From positions 1-64,000 of the forward strand of contig SVQE01000001.1 of the NCBI GenBank assembly GCA_015065505.1: a stretch of 64,000 bases of DNA, written 5' to 3'. This stretch comes from Oscillospiraceae bacterium. Lineage in GTDB: Bacteria; Bacillota; Clostridia; Oscillospirales; Acutalibacteraceae. The notes under the pieces are model-generated. The model saw only the letters and a list, made by a program, of their open reading frames with translations, did not search any database and was not told the DNA's origin. Positions 1 to 9,700 of the stretch are shown here, in pieces; the stretch's first letter is position 1; each line of letters begins with the position of its first letter. The position numbers and the translations under genes are program-made.

Positions 1-1268
1 ACAGCAGCTTTCTTATTCTGTCGGCTGAAGCGCAGTCGAATTTTTCAGCCTCGTCAAATTCAAACGCGAGGTCCTCAAGCATATCCGCAATCGAAAAAAA
101 CTGGTCGGAGGCAACCATTCTTATCTGATTCGTTTTTTCAAGAACAATTTCGCGCCTTATGTATTCCTCCTCGCTTATGTTCATTCTTTTTATTTCGTTT
201 TCGTTTCGGGTGATTTCGTTTATTCTTTCTCTGACCTCTTCAACGCTTTCGCTTATTGCCGCCATTGCAGTTGAAGCAAACCTGAGCTTTAAAACAAGGC
301 TTTGGCGCAGCGAGCTGTCGGACGGTGCTGAGTTGATGTTAAGACCTTCAATTTTTTCGCAGATTTTTGAAGGCATAAGAAGAAAAATCAAAGCGCCGAT
401 AACTGCTTCAAAAAAGAGCGAAACGGCAATAGTGCTGTCTGAAATAACGCTGAAAAAGCCGATTACTGAAGCAAAGGCAATTCCCGAAGAAGGCTTTGAA
501 TAGGAATAAAACATACGCGCAACAAAATAGGAAAACATAAATGCGCCAAGAACAAATAGCGAGCCCTTTTCGGATATTGAAAAAGAAAAGCCGAGACTCA
601 GGGTGAGCATTATGCCCCAGTTGATATTACTTGTTATCAGCGATAAAAGAATAACTGCACAGGCAGCAGCTCTTGCAGGGCAAATTCTGCCGATATAAAG
701 GGACGACAGGTTCATAAGCAGAATTGAAAATGAAATTATAATACAGCAGGTATCGTCAAAGGGTAGGGCGCGGAAACGAATTCTTCTGTAGCCCGAATTA
801 ATGCTTTTATAAAAGAAAAAAGCACCCACAGCGCAAAGCACGGCTTCGCACAATGTTATAATATACTGAAAATAAACGCTTGCCAGCCTGAAATCAACAA
901 TGAATCCGCTTGAAAAATCCGAAAGGAATGCAACTGTCATAGGGAATGCAGGGCGCTCATTCAGTTCAAACAGCTCTGCGGCGGCAGCGCCGATTAATGC
1001 GAGAATTGCAGAGGCAAAATACCTTGCAAAGCCTATGTTTAAACCCGTTAATAAATATCCCAGAACCGAGCCGAGAAATGAAAACAGAATGTTTTTATTC
1101 TTTGAAACGGATATCAGTGATATGCCGAAGGGGTGGAGGCTGTTTCTAACGCTTGTTATGCTCATCAGAAAGCCGAGCACAAAATAAATACCGCATTCAA
1201 AAAAAGTTTTAGACCTCTTATTATCAAAAATCTCGGTTTTCGATTTTATTCTCTCTTTTAAAACCATT
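1..1268 (-). CDS. spoIIE: Stage II sporulation protein E (SpoIIE)-like, N-terminal part
   Basis: This open frame reads on the minus strand from an ATG at 1268 and runs off the left edge without a stop, so the ORF track misses it. About 422 residues are visible. They contain roughly ten hydrophobic segments, starting FFECGIYFVLGFLMS, and then a soluble stretch ending MVASDQFFSIADMLEDLAFE. That order, a polytopic N-terminus followed by a regulatory linker, is that of SpoIIE. SpoIIE is the membrane PP2C phosphatase that dephosphorylates SpoIIAA and activates sigma-F in the forespore. The phosphatase domain would lie outside the window. A TAA directly before the ATG fixes this as the earliest start; the ribosome site is weak (GGATGA). 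Family call is good; the catalytic part is unseen. Confidence 0.8.
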
Positions 1269-1341
1269 TAATCATCCGTTCATTTTAACTTCCTGTTTAT
1301 GATATATAATTTTTTGTGCGAAATCTGTCTTAATAAAGATG

Positions 1342-1370
1342 TTGCACCAACAGTTTATCAATGATATAAT
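1342..1370 (+). promoter_or_regulatory. Sigma-A-type promoter of the GH3 gene
   Basis: TTGCAC (1342-1347) is separated by exactly 17 bp from a perfect TATAAT (1365-1370). It lies 46 bp before the GH3 start codon in the divergent spoIIE/GH3 spacer. Confidence 0.7.
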
Positions 1371-1415
1371 GAAGCTAATCATATATATAAATTTATTGGT
1401 GAGGGTAAATATACT

Positions 1416-3875
1416 ATGAGCGTGATAGATAAAATCAAGAATGATGTAAGCAGGATTGCAGGAAGCGTTAATATGGCAACCCACTCGTTCAGCAAGGAAG
1501 AGCAGAAGGTTGAAGATAAGGAAATAAGCAAAAAAATGACCGCGCTTTCAAGACAGGCAGCTGCCGAGGGCGCAGTGCTGCTTAAAAACAACGGTGTTCT
1601 TCCTTTGAAAAAGGGCGCTAAGGTTTCTGTTTTTTCAAGAATTCAGAAGGATTGGTTTTTTGTTGGCTACGGCTCGGGCGGTGCGGTTAAATGCAACCGT
1701 AAGGTAAGCCTGCTTGATGCAGCAAGAAATCAGGATTATTTCAGCATCAATGAAGAGCTTGCAGCGCTTTATGAGGAATTCTGTGAAAAGAACCCCATAC
1801 CGACAGAGCTTGAATGGGGCAAATGGATTTACTCGCACGAGGATATCAGATTAAGCAGCGAAATCATTGAAAAAGCAAAAATGAATAGCGATACTGCCGT
1901 ATTCATCATCGGCAGAGGTGCAGGCGAGGATAAGGATTGCGCGCTTGAAAAGGGAAGCTATTATCTTACTGATGAAGAGCTTGAAAACCTTAAAATGATT
2001 ACTGGCGTTTTTGATGATGTTATTATCCTTCTCAATATCGGAAATATTATCGATATGAGCTGGGTTGAAAACTTTTCCGATAAAATCGGCGCTGTTCTCT
2101 GCGTGTGGCAGGGCGGTATGGAAAACGGTAACGCCGTTTGCGATTTGTTAAGCGGAAAGATTTCGCCGAGCGGCAGACTTACCGACACCATTGCAAAAAG
2201 CTATTTTGATTATCCTTCATCGGATAACTACGGCAATAAGTATATAAATAACTATGAAGAGGATATCTTTGTAGGCTACAGATATTTTGAAAGCTTTGAT
2301 AAAAACAGTGTTATTTATCCCTTTGGTTTCGGGCTCAGCTACACCAAATTTGAAATGCAGTGCATAGAGGCTAAGGCGGTTGATAACGGCTTCACTTTTA
2401 AAATCAAGGTAACCAATACGGGTGATTGCAAGGGCAAAGAGGTTGTTCAGCTCTATCTTGAAAAGCCCGTAGGCAAGCTCGGCAACCCTGCAAGGGAGCT
2501 TGCTGCATTTGCAAAAACAAACGAGCTTGCACCCGATGAAAGCGAAGAGCTTGAGCTTTTTGTTGATTTCTATCAGCTTTGTTCATATGATGACTGCGGT
2601 TCAACCAATCACGCAGGCTGTTATGTTGTTGAGCAGGGCGATTATAAATTCCATCTTGGCGAAAACGCAAGAAGCAACGAAGAGATATTCAATTTCTATC
2701 AGGAAGAAAACTTCGTTTATTCTCAGCATAAGCAGGCAGGCGCACCTCAGGAAAGCTTTGAGGTTTACCACGCAGAAATAGTGGACGGCAAAACCGTTTT
2801 AAGAAAGAAGCTTGTTGCAAAGCAGAAATTTGATATGGCAACAAGAATTCTTAATAATATGCCTGCCGATATTGAGCCTGTCGGCGATGTTGGATATAAG
2901 CTTATTGATGTTAAAGAGGGCAGGGTAACTCTTGAAGAATTTGTTGCTCAGCTCAGCCTTGATGAGCTTGAAGCAATAACAAGGGGCGATTACACTGTTG
3001 ACAGTCCTCTCGGTCCTGCAGGCAACACGGGCGTTTGTGCAGGCGTTTTGCCCTCGCTCAGAGATAAGGGCGTTCCTGCGATTGTTACCTCTGACGGTCC
3101 TTCGGGATTAAGCCTTAAAGCAAATTGCTCGCTTATTCCAAACGGAATGGTTCTTGCAGGCAGCTTCAATATTTCGCTTGTTGAAGAGCTTTGCACAGAG
3201 CTTGCAAAAGAGGTTAAGGACAGGGGAGCGGATATTCTTTTAGCACCCGGTCTTAACATACACAGAAATCCGCTTTGCGGAAGAAATTTTGAATATTTCA
3301 GCGAGGACCCGTATATCAGCGGAAAGATGGCTGCCGCATATGTAAGGGGTATTCAGAGCAGCGGAATTTCGGCATGCCCGAAGCATCTTGCCTGCAACAA
3401 CCAGGAATTTAAAAGAACCAAAAATGATTCAAGGCTTTCCGAAAGAGCGCTCAGAGAAATATATCTTAAGGGCTTTGAAATCTGCGTAAAAGAAGCAAAG
3501 CCGAAGAATATTATGACCTCGTACAATAAGATAAACGGTGTCTGGGGTCACTATAACTACGATTTATGCACAACCATTTTAAGAAACGAATGGGGATATG
3601 AAGGCAATGTTATGACGGATTGGTGGATGCAGAAATCAAAGAGCCCCGAATTCCAGAATTTAAGGGACCAGGCATACCGCGTTCGTGCTCAGGTAGACCT
3701 GCTTATGCCCGGCGCTGAAAGCTATATCGACCCGAAGAGCAGAACACCCAAAACCGTTTATAAGCCCGACGGAACACTTCTTGCTTCATACGGCAAGCAA
3801 TACGGAATAACTCTCGGCGAAATGCAAAGAAGCGCCATGAATGTTCTTAAAATGGCAATGGATATTAAATTATAA
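1416..3875 (+). CDS. Glycoside hydrolase family 3, beta-glucosidase with swapped domains
   Basis: This is an 819-residue GH3 enzyme expected to release glucose from the non-reducing end of beta-glucosides. The domain order is reversed relative to most GH3 proteins. The alpha/beta C-domain with its fibronectin-III-like part (FGFGLSYTKFE; VTNTGDCKGKEVVQLYLEKP) comes first, at about residues 40-430. The TIM-barrel N-domain follows, at about 490-819. The barrel carries the KHLACNNQE segment and the nucleophile region VMTDWW, whose Asp corresponds to the SDW aspartate. Swapped GH3 enzymes are known from Ruminococcus albus and Butyrivibrio fibrisolvens. No signal peptide is visible, so it probably acts on imported cellodextrins or glycosides. 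It is monocistronic, with its own promoter and terminator. Substrate is inferred. Confidence 0.9.
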   Translation: MSVIDKIKNDVSRIAGSVNMATHSFSKEEQKVEDKEISKKMTALSRQAAAEGAVLLKNNGVLPLKKGAKVSVFSRIQKDWFFVGYGSGGAVKCNRKVSLLDAARNQDYFSINEELAALYEEFCEKNPIPTELEWGKWIYSHEDIRLSSEIIEKAKMNSDTAVFIIGRGAGEDKDCALEKGSYYLTDEELENLKMITGVFDDVIILLNIGNIIDMSWVENFSDKIGAVLCVWQGGMENGNAVCDLLSGKISPSGRLTDTIAKSYFDYPSSDNYGNKYINNYEEDIFVGYRYFESFDKNSVIYPFGFGLSYTKFEMQCIEAKAVDNGFTFKIKVTNTGDCKGKEVVQLYLEKPVGKLGNPARELAAFAKTNELAPDESEELELFVDFYQLCSYDDCGSTNHAGCYVVEQGDYKFHLGENARSNEEIFNFYQEENFVYSQHKQAGAPQESFEVYHAEIVDGKTVLRKKLVAKQKFDMATRILNNMPADIEPVGDVGYKLIDVKEGRVTLEEFVAQLSLDELEAITRGDYTVDSPLGPAGNTGVCAGVLPSLRDKGVPAIVTSDGPSGLSLKANCSLIPNGMVLAGSFNISLVEELCTELAKEVKDRGADILLAPGLNIHRNPLCGRNFEYFSEDPYISGKMAAAYVRGIQSSGISACPKHLACNNQEFKRTKNDSRLSERALREIYLKGFEICVKEAKPKNIMTSYNKINGVWGHYNYDLCTTILRNEWGYEGNVMTDWWMQKSKSPEFQNLRDQAYRVRAQVDLLMPGAESYIDPKSRTPKTVYKPDGTLLASYGKQYGITLGEMQRSAMNVLKMAMDIKL

Positions 3876-3894
3876 TTATTAATTACATATAAAT

Positions 3895-3930
3895 AAAAAA
3901 CAACCGGTGGCTTAACCATCGGTTGTTTTT
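3895..3930. terminator. Bidirectional intrinsic terminator
   Basis: A stem of ACAACCGGTGG pairs with CCATCGGTTGT around a five-base loop, with A-runs before and T-runs after. It sits between convergent GH3 and glycosyltransferase genes and can serve both. Confidence 0.85.
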
Positions 3931-3940
3931 ATTAATTGAT

Positions 3941-4948
3941 TTATGAAACAAAAGCTTTAAGCTTTTCTTTGGTTTCATCTTCACATTGAAGCAAATCAAT
4001 ATAATGAAGCGCATTTTCTTTTGAAATTTCAGCAGCTATTTTTATAGATTTTTTGCTGTATTCCTCGTCGCCGCCGTGAATAAGGCAGAGAGCTAAGCGA
4101 ACATGGAATGCACACCTTAAATCGTTTTCGGTCCAATCTCCCATTGTGCTGTATTTTTCAGCGAGCTTTAAACCTGCTTCAAAGCCTGCGATGTCGGCAT
4201 TGAACATCTTTTCATAGAAGTCTTCGTTTTTGCTTCTTGAACGGCTTGCAACGCCCGTGCAGATTCGGTAGCATCCCTTAATCTCTCTGATGAAAAAGAA
4301 TTTTCCGGGATGTGCACCGTATCTCATCCAGGTGTTGCAATCCTCTGAAACCGATTGATTTGGAAACGGCTCAGCTACTGCAAGCGATGTTCTTACTGCT
4401 GTGCAGGAGGTTAGATTGGTGTATTTCTTTTTTGATGCAATATTGACGAAAGCGTTTTCACCCTCAACAACATCAATCTGATGTCCTTCGAGAATTTCGC
4501 GAACGGACAAATTTATTTTATCAAGGGGAACGGGATTATTGTTTTCATCAATAATGTCAAAGCTTGTGTAAGCAACATTAACACTTTCATCTTCAAAAGC
4601 CTTTCGCACAAGTTCAAGCCATCTCGGATGCGAAATATCGTCTGCATCGTTAAACAGAATAAACGGTGCGCCGAGTTCGTTTGCTAATGCAATTCCCTTA
4701 TTTCGTGTTACGCCTGTGCCGTAGTTTTTATCGGAATAGATAACATATAACTTATCTTTTAAATCCTCTTTTATTTCGTCGATAGCGTTATAAACTCTTT
4801 CATCATCCGAAAAATCTTCAACCATAATCAAAATCCAGTTTGTATCTGTTTGATTTTTGATTGATTCAACAGCGGTTTTAAAGTGGCGAAGTTCCATTTC
4901 AGAACCGCTGAGCTTAACGGGCATAACAAATGCTGCTGTTTTGTTCAT
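3941..4948 (-). CDS. Family 2 glycosyltransferase
   Basis: The protein has a GT-A fold glycosyltransferase domain. It opens with AAFVMPVKLSGSE and has the acidic nucleotide-sugar/metal site FNDADDISHPRW. A C-terminal half of about 120 residues is helical and unassigned. It likely transfers a sugar from a nucleotide donor to a surface glycan; donor and acceptor are unknown. The track ORF starts at 5086, but those residues overlap the end of the upstream gene. The ATG at 4948 has a GAGG ribosome site eight bases upstream and gives a typical GT2 N-terminus, so I use it (335 aa). It follows the zinc-ribbon protein gene by 22 bp, suggesting co-transcription with that gene and mscS. Confidence 0.82.
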   Translation of the reverse strand: MNKTAAFVMPVKLSGSEMELRHFKTAVESIKNQTDTNWILIMVEDFSDDERVYNAIDEIKEDLKDKLYVIYSDKNYGTGVTRNKGIALANELGAPFILFNDADDISHPRWLELVRKAFEDESVNVAYTSFDIIDENNNPVPLDKINLSVREILEGHQIDVVEGENAFVNIASKKKYTNLTSCTAVRTSLAVAEPFPNQSVSEDCNTWMRYGAHPGKFFFIREIKGCYRICTGVASRSRSKNEDFYEKMFNADIAGFEAGLKLAEKYSTMGDWTENDLRCAFHVRLALCLIHGGDEEYSKKSIKIAAEISKENALHYIDLLQCEDETKEKLKAFVS

Positions 4949-4970
4949 TATGTTTACCTCGGGGATATTT

Positions 4971-5708
4971 TTATTCGTCGTTTTCAGATGCGCCGGTTGC
5001 GATTTTGAACTCTTCGTGGCAGCGCTCGCATTCAAATTGCATGCCGCTCTGTCCGTTATCGAGAACAATTTCTTTTCCGTCACCAAATGAATGACCTAAC
5101 GGCTCGAGTGCTTCGGTCTTTGCATCTGTGAAGGATTGACCGTCGCGTTCAACACTCGCCGTGTATGTTTTTGTTCCTTCCTTATTACAGGTCGGGTCAA
5201 CTGTTGTTATGGTAATTTCAGCAGGAACCTCTTCAATAAGATTTCCTCCGCTGTCAAACAGCCTTGCGGTTGCCGTTTTATTATCATCATCCCAAATCCA
5301 TTCAACAGAAGCTACGGGGACTACAATCGGCTCTTCATTACCATTATCATCAACCTGCTGAACAACTGATGTAGGTTCAACGGGTTCAGCCTGAGCCTGC
5401 TTGGTCATAGCCTGATAGGTTGAAACAATTATAGTTGAGCCTGCAAGCAGGCAAACAACCTGCTGAAAAACTCTTATGCGGCTTCTTGAGCTTTTGTTGT
5501 TTGAACCGCGTTGTTTATTGTCATCGGTTGAGGTTATGTCGTTATATTCGGAATAGTGATGATATTCTTTAACATTACGGCTTGCATATTCCTCAGCAGA
5601 TGTATATGTAACCTTTTTGTATTCCCTGTTGTATTCGTCGTAGGATGGGTGTTGACCGCCTGAAAGGATATTACGCGTTGGCCACGCGCCGTATTCTTTT
5701 GCTTTCAT
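4971..5708 (-). CDS. Single-pass membrane protein with C-terminal zinc-ribbon-like motif
   Basis: I do not recognise a named family. The 245 residues comprise a polar N-terminus rich in Tyr and charged residues, one transmembrane segment at about 79-98 (VVCLLAGSTIIVSTY), and a region resembling repeat modules of Clostridial surface proteins (TCNKEGTKTYTASVERDG, then EPLGHSF). A CxxC pair near the end (FECERCHEEF) looks like half a zinc ribbon. The N-terminal placement of the membrane segment suggests a mostly extracellular C-terminus. The start has GGAGG eight bases upstream. It lies between mscS and the glycosyltransferase with 19 and 22 bp gaps, so it is probably one operon. Function unknown. 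Confidence 0.6.
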   Translation of the reverse strand: MKAKEYGAWPTRNILSGGQHPSYDEYNREYKKVTYTSAEEYASRNVKEYHHYSEYNDITSTDDNKQRGSNNKSSRSRIRVFQQVVCLLAGSTIIVSTYQAMTKQAQAEPVEPTSVVQQVDDNGNEEPIVVPVASVEWIWDDDNKTATARLFDSGGNLIEEVPAEITITTVDPTCNKEGTKTYTASVERDGQSFTDAKTEALEPLGHSFGDGKEIVLDNGQSGMQFECERCHEEFKIATGASENDE

Positions 5709-5727
5709 GGCGTTGCCTCCACAATAA

Positions 5728-6735
5728 TTATTCCTCTACGCCGGGTGCGCCGAGCTGAATTCCGTGCTCATCAAACATAGTTTTAACTTCTTTGTAAAGA
5801 GCACGCTCAACATCATATTTATATGCCTCGTTACAGCCTGCGATGAACAGAAGCATCTGAACACCCTTCTTAGTGATTTCGCAAAGACCGAGATAGATGG
5901 GCTCAGCTTCCATTTTGTCGCATCTGCTTTTAACAGCTGCGGTATCGAAGTATTTATTGATAACATCTTCAACTTTCTCGAGCGATTCCTGAGGTGCGAT
6001 GGGGAAGGTGAGTGCAGCGCAGGAGGTACGGTCTGTGAGGTTAACAACCGAACCGATGGAGGAGTTACGCATTGTAAGAATGTCACCGCCGACATCTGCA
6101 AACTTTGTTGAGCGGATACCAATGGAAACAACCGTTCCGCGGAAGCCGTCGATAACAACGATATCATTAACATCAAAGATTTGCTCGGCAATGATGAAAA
6201 TACCTGCAACGATATCTTCAATAAGAGATGTAACACCGAGACCGAGAATTAAGCTTAAGATTCCGAGGCCTGCAACAAGCTCTGTTGTGTTAACGCCGAG
6301 AGCACCGAGAATGAGGAATATGAGCACTAAAACTGCAACATATTTAACTGTGTTGCCGATAAGCTCGATAACTGCAACGCCGATTTTCTGGGTTATCTTC
6401 TTGTTGTTAACCATTCTGCCGATAAAGAAACGAAGAATGAAGCTAATTGTTAAAGTCATAATGCTAAGAGAGATAACGCGGATAATCTGATTCGGATTCT
6501 TAGCCCCTGAAAACGGGTCAAGGCTCTGCATAAACCAGCCTTCTTTTTCCATAAAGAACCTGCCGAAGATAAGAAGCACAAAATATGCAACTGCTATAAG
6601 AGCTCCGATAGTTCTTGTGATGATTGTGCCGGGAGAGAGCTTTTTCTTTTTCTTTTCCTCTTCCATTTTTTTCTTGTTTGCCTCGAGGCGTTCAATATCC
6701 TCTTTTGTGATTTTTGCCTGATTGTGTTCAGCCAT
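5728..6735 (-). CDS. mscS: MscS-family mechanosensitive channel
   Basis: This 335-residue protein has a charged, lysine-rich N-terminus, four hydrophobic segments, and the conserved MscS pore-lining and beta domain. The latter is visible as LVAGLGILSLILGLGVTSL followed by FDVNDIVVIDGFRGTVVSIG. Members open under membrane tension and release solutes during hypo-osmotic shock. Its size matches small MscS/YkuT-type channels. A strong AGGAGG site precedes the ATG. The gene begins 22 bp after the stop of the large beta-helix surface protein and leads into the zinc-ribbon protein and GT2 genes. Confidence 0.9.
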   Translation of the reverse strand: MAEHNQAKITKEDIERLEANKKKMEEEKKKKKLSPGTIITRTIGALIAVAYFVLLIFGRFFMEKEGWFMQSLDPFSGAKNPNQIIRVISLSIMTLTISFILRFFIGRMVNNKKITQKIGVAVIELIGNTVKYVAVLVLIFLILGALGVNTTELVAGLGILSLILGLGVTSLIEDIVAGIFIIAEQIFDVNDIVVIDGFRGTVVSIGIRSTKFADVGGDILTMRNSSIGSVVNLTDRTSCAALTFPIAPQESLEKVEDVINKYFDTAAVKSRCDKMEAEPIYLGLCEITKKGVQMLLFIAGCNEAYKYDVERALYKEVKTMFDEHGIQLGAPGVEE

Positions 6736-6757
6736 TTTTTAATCCTCCTTTGATGTT

Positions 6758-9700
6758 TTATGCTACCGTAACATCCACGGTTAATTTGTTTTCAACTCCG
6801 TCAACCCAGGTGACGGTCATTTCATATTCACCCTTCGGAATATTATCGAAGCTAAGCTTAGCGGGTGAAACATTTTCAAGGGTGTAGGTGCCTTCACCGC
6901 CCGTTCCCTTTATAACAACTGTTGCATTTCCTGTGAATGAGCCGAGGTCTATTGAAGAATCAACAAGATAATAGGGCGTGTAGCCTATTGCAAAGGTTGC
7001 AAATTTTTTTGAATAGATATAGATTATTCCGTTTTCTTTATCTATCCAATAGGTTCCTGCTTCCTTGCTCTTGCTTTCAGTAAGCTTCTTAACCTCGGAA
7101 CCGTCGCAGTAGTATGCGGCAATATCTTTTCTGTTCATCTTTTCATAGGGAACTGCGATTTCGAGAACAGTTTCGGATGAATTGAGAACAGTTGTTACAG
7201 AATCAACTGTCTTTTCAAGACTGATATCAAAGTATTCAAAAGTGCTGTTCTTTGAAAGGTTGTTGAAGCTCTTTGAATTTTTAGCCGTTTCAGTTGTTTT
7301 TGCTTCAACGGTCATAACAAGCGATAATGACTGGCTGTCTTTGAGTTTATCGGCTTTTCTGATTTTATCAGCTTCCTGATTAAGACCGTCAACAACAACG
7401 CCGAAATCGTTATCCGAATTAACCTTGACGATTGATTCCGTCTTGGTGTTCAGCATATTAACATTCTGCGTTTTGTCCTGATAAAGCTCAACCTTTGTTG
7501 TCTGGCTCTTGCCGTCTTCGCTTGTAACGATGTTATAAACTCCTGCGGGAACGGTGAAGTAGTATTCGCCGTTTGCGTCTGAAAGAATGGTGTCAATCGT
7601 TTTGTTTCCGCTTGTCAGGGTTACATCTGCACCGCTCTGCGGTTCGCCCTTATCATTATAAACTGTTCCTCTAACAGTCACCCAGTCTTTTTCTGCAAGG
7701 GTTATCTTGAAGCAAACTGCCGAAAGGCTGTAGTGGTTTGAATCGGCTTTAACCTTGTACCAGATATAATAGTTTCCGACCTCTGTTGCCGAAGGAACAT
7801 CGGCTTTAAACTGATTATCGGCAGGCTCGGTTTTATCGTTCTTGCCGAGTGCATAGTAAAGTGTTCCGCCGTCAACGCTTCCCGCTGTGATAAGCTTCTG
7901 TTTATCGCCTGTGTAAACAAGCTTGCTCTTACAAGAGGGCTTTTTTGTTATAACGGCGTCAACCTTGTTAATCTCAACATAACCGTCCTTTATAACATTG
8001 AACGCAACCGTTGCAAAGTTTGGATTTGTGTTTTCAAATTTTGCAGAGTCAAGATTCATATAGGTTGTGCCTGCGTCGGTGCGGATTGCCTGCGCCCTTC
8101 CGTGATAGACAAAATCTTTTGTTACGTCGTAAAGCGCTGAATCCGCCTCGGCGTCATAGCCGTCTGCACTGTGTGCGTTGCCGTTATAATCAACCGTTAA
8201 AATATGCCCCGTGATTGTTACAGTTACATCAATCGGGTCGACTTTGATATATCCGTCCGTAATATCAAATGTAACTGTTGCAAAGTTTGGATTTGTGTTT
8301 TTAAACTGATTTGCCTTCAGTCCCATATTTGTGAGACCTGCGTCGGTTCTTTTTGCTTCATCAGTACCGCTGAAGGTAAAGTCCTTATTTACGTCATACA
8401 AATTACTGCTTGCAACAGCGTCATAGCCGTCCGCACTGTGAGCGCTGCCGTTATAATCGACCGTAAGGGTGTGCCCTGTAATTGTTACGGTAGCATTAAT
8501 CTTATTGATTGTGACCGTTTCAAAGCCTGTGACAGGCGTATATTTATCCTTAGATACCTGGTAATAAACAGTATATGTACCGGCATCGGTGTAGGTCGGG
8601 TTTTCGCTCAGCGTATAGCTGCCCTCGCTCGTGCCGTATTTGATAGTTGCGCCATTGGGAGCTGTAACGGTAATTCCGTGAGCCATACCGTCGTAATCAC
8701 TCTCAAAGCCTGAGGCTGTCACGCCGGTCAGATCGGGATACCGGATGACCGCCTCTCCGTCGGCTAAGGCTACGGCATAATCGCTGTTGTCGCTCATAAA
8801 ATAGTCCGCCGGATCGGCGTCGCCCATCTTGTCTTTCCAGCCGCTTGTAAATACGGCGTTTTTATTCATTAAAATGCCAATCTCCGCGCCTTCGGTAAGC
8901 GAATCGCTTATCATAAACGTGGCGTCTGCATTCAGATAAAGGTCGTCATTAACATTATCCTTGATAATGGGATTGCCTGAGAGCTTAAATTTGTCGCCCT
9001 GACCGCCGTAGAATACACCGCTGCCGCCTGCGCCGGCTGTGTTGCGGGTAACAGAGCCTCCCGTCAACTCAAACGGACCTGCTAATTGTATACCGCCGCC
9101 ATAGCTGCCGCAATAGTTATCGGAAATCACGCCGCCGTTCATCGTCATCTTGCCCTGACCGCCGCCGGGTACATAGGTGGTTACACCGCCGCCGTTTACG
9201 GATGCTTTGTTAAAGGCGATTGTTCCGTCATTCATCGTAAAGAATCCGCTGTTGCGAATACCACCGCCTGAATTGTTCTGCATTGTGTTGCCGACAATGT
9301 TTCCTCCGTTCATAACGAAGGTTCCCCAGTTGAACACGCCGGCTCCGCATTTATCGTGGCTGCCTGAATTATTGAGGAAACCGCCTGTTAGATAACCGCC
9401 CGTTACCTTAATCACACCGTTGCCGTTGCTGACAGATGTTTCTCCACTGTTGCTAACGGCTGTTCCTCGATAATCTGAAAGCGTAATATAATGAATCCTT
9501 TCAGGATTGCTGTCGTTGAGTTCAAGCGATACATTTTTGTTGATTGTAAGAACTCTGCCGTTACCCGTCATCAATATTCCGTAACCGTTCAAATCAAGCG
9601 TATGCTCGCCTGAAGGAACATTTATAGTTGTTGATGTTGTTGCATCTTTCAGGAGTTTAAGAGTGCTGCCTTCCGACCAGTTGCTGAGTGCGTCTGAGAA

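Noticed and set aside
159-1187. Plus-strand ORFs at 159, 900 and 946
   Set aside because: They lie opposite the partial spoIIE reading frame, which has far better protein features.
4949-5086. Longer N-terminus of the GT2 gene
   Set aside because: Extension overlaps the upstream gene and is out of character for GT2; a good ribosome site marks 4948.
6758-6900. Sortase (LPXTG) anchor at the end of the giant surface protein
   Set aside because: The C-terminus ends in a soluble beta-rich sequence with no LPXTG, hydrophobic helix or basic tail.
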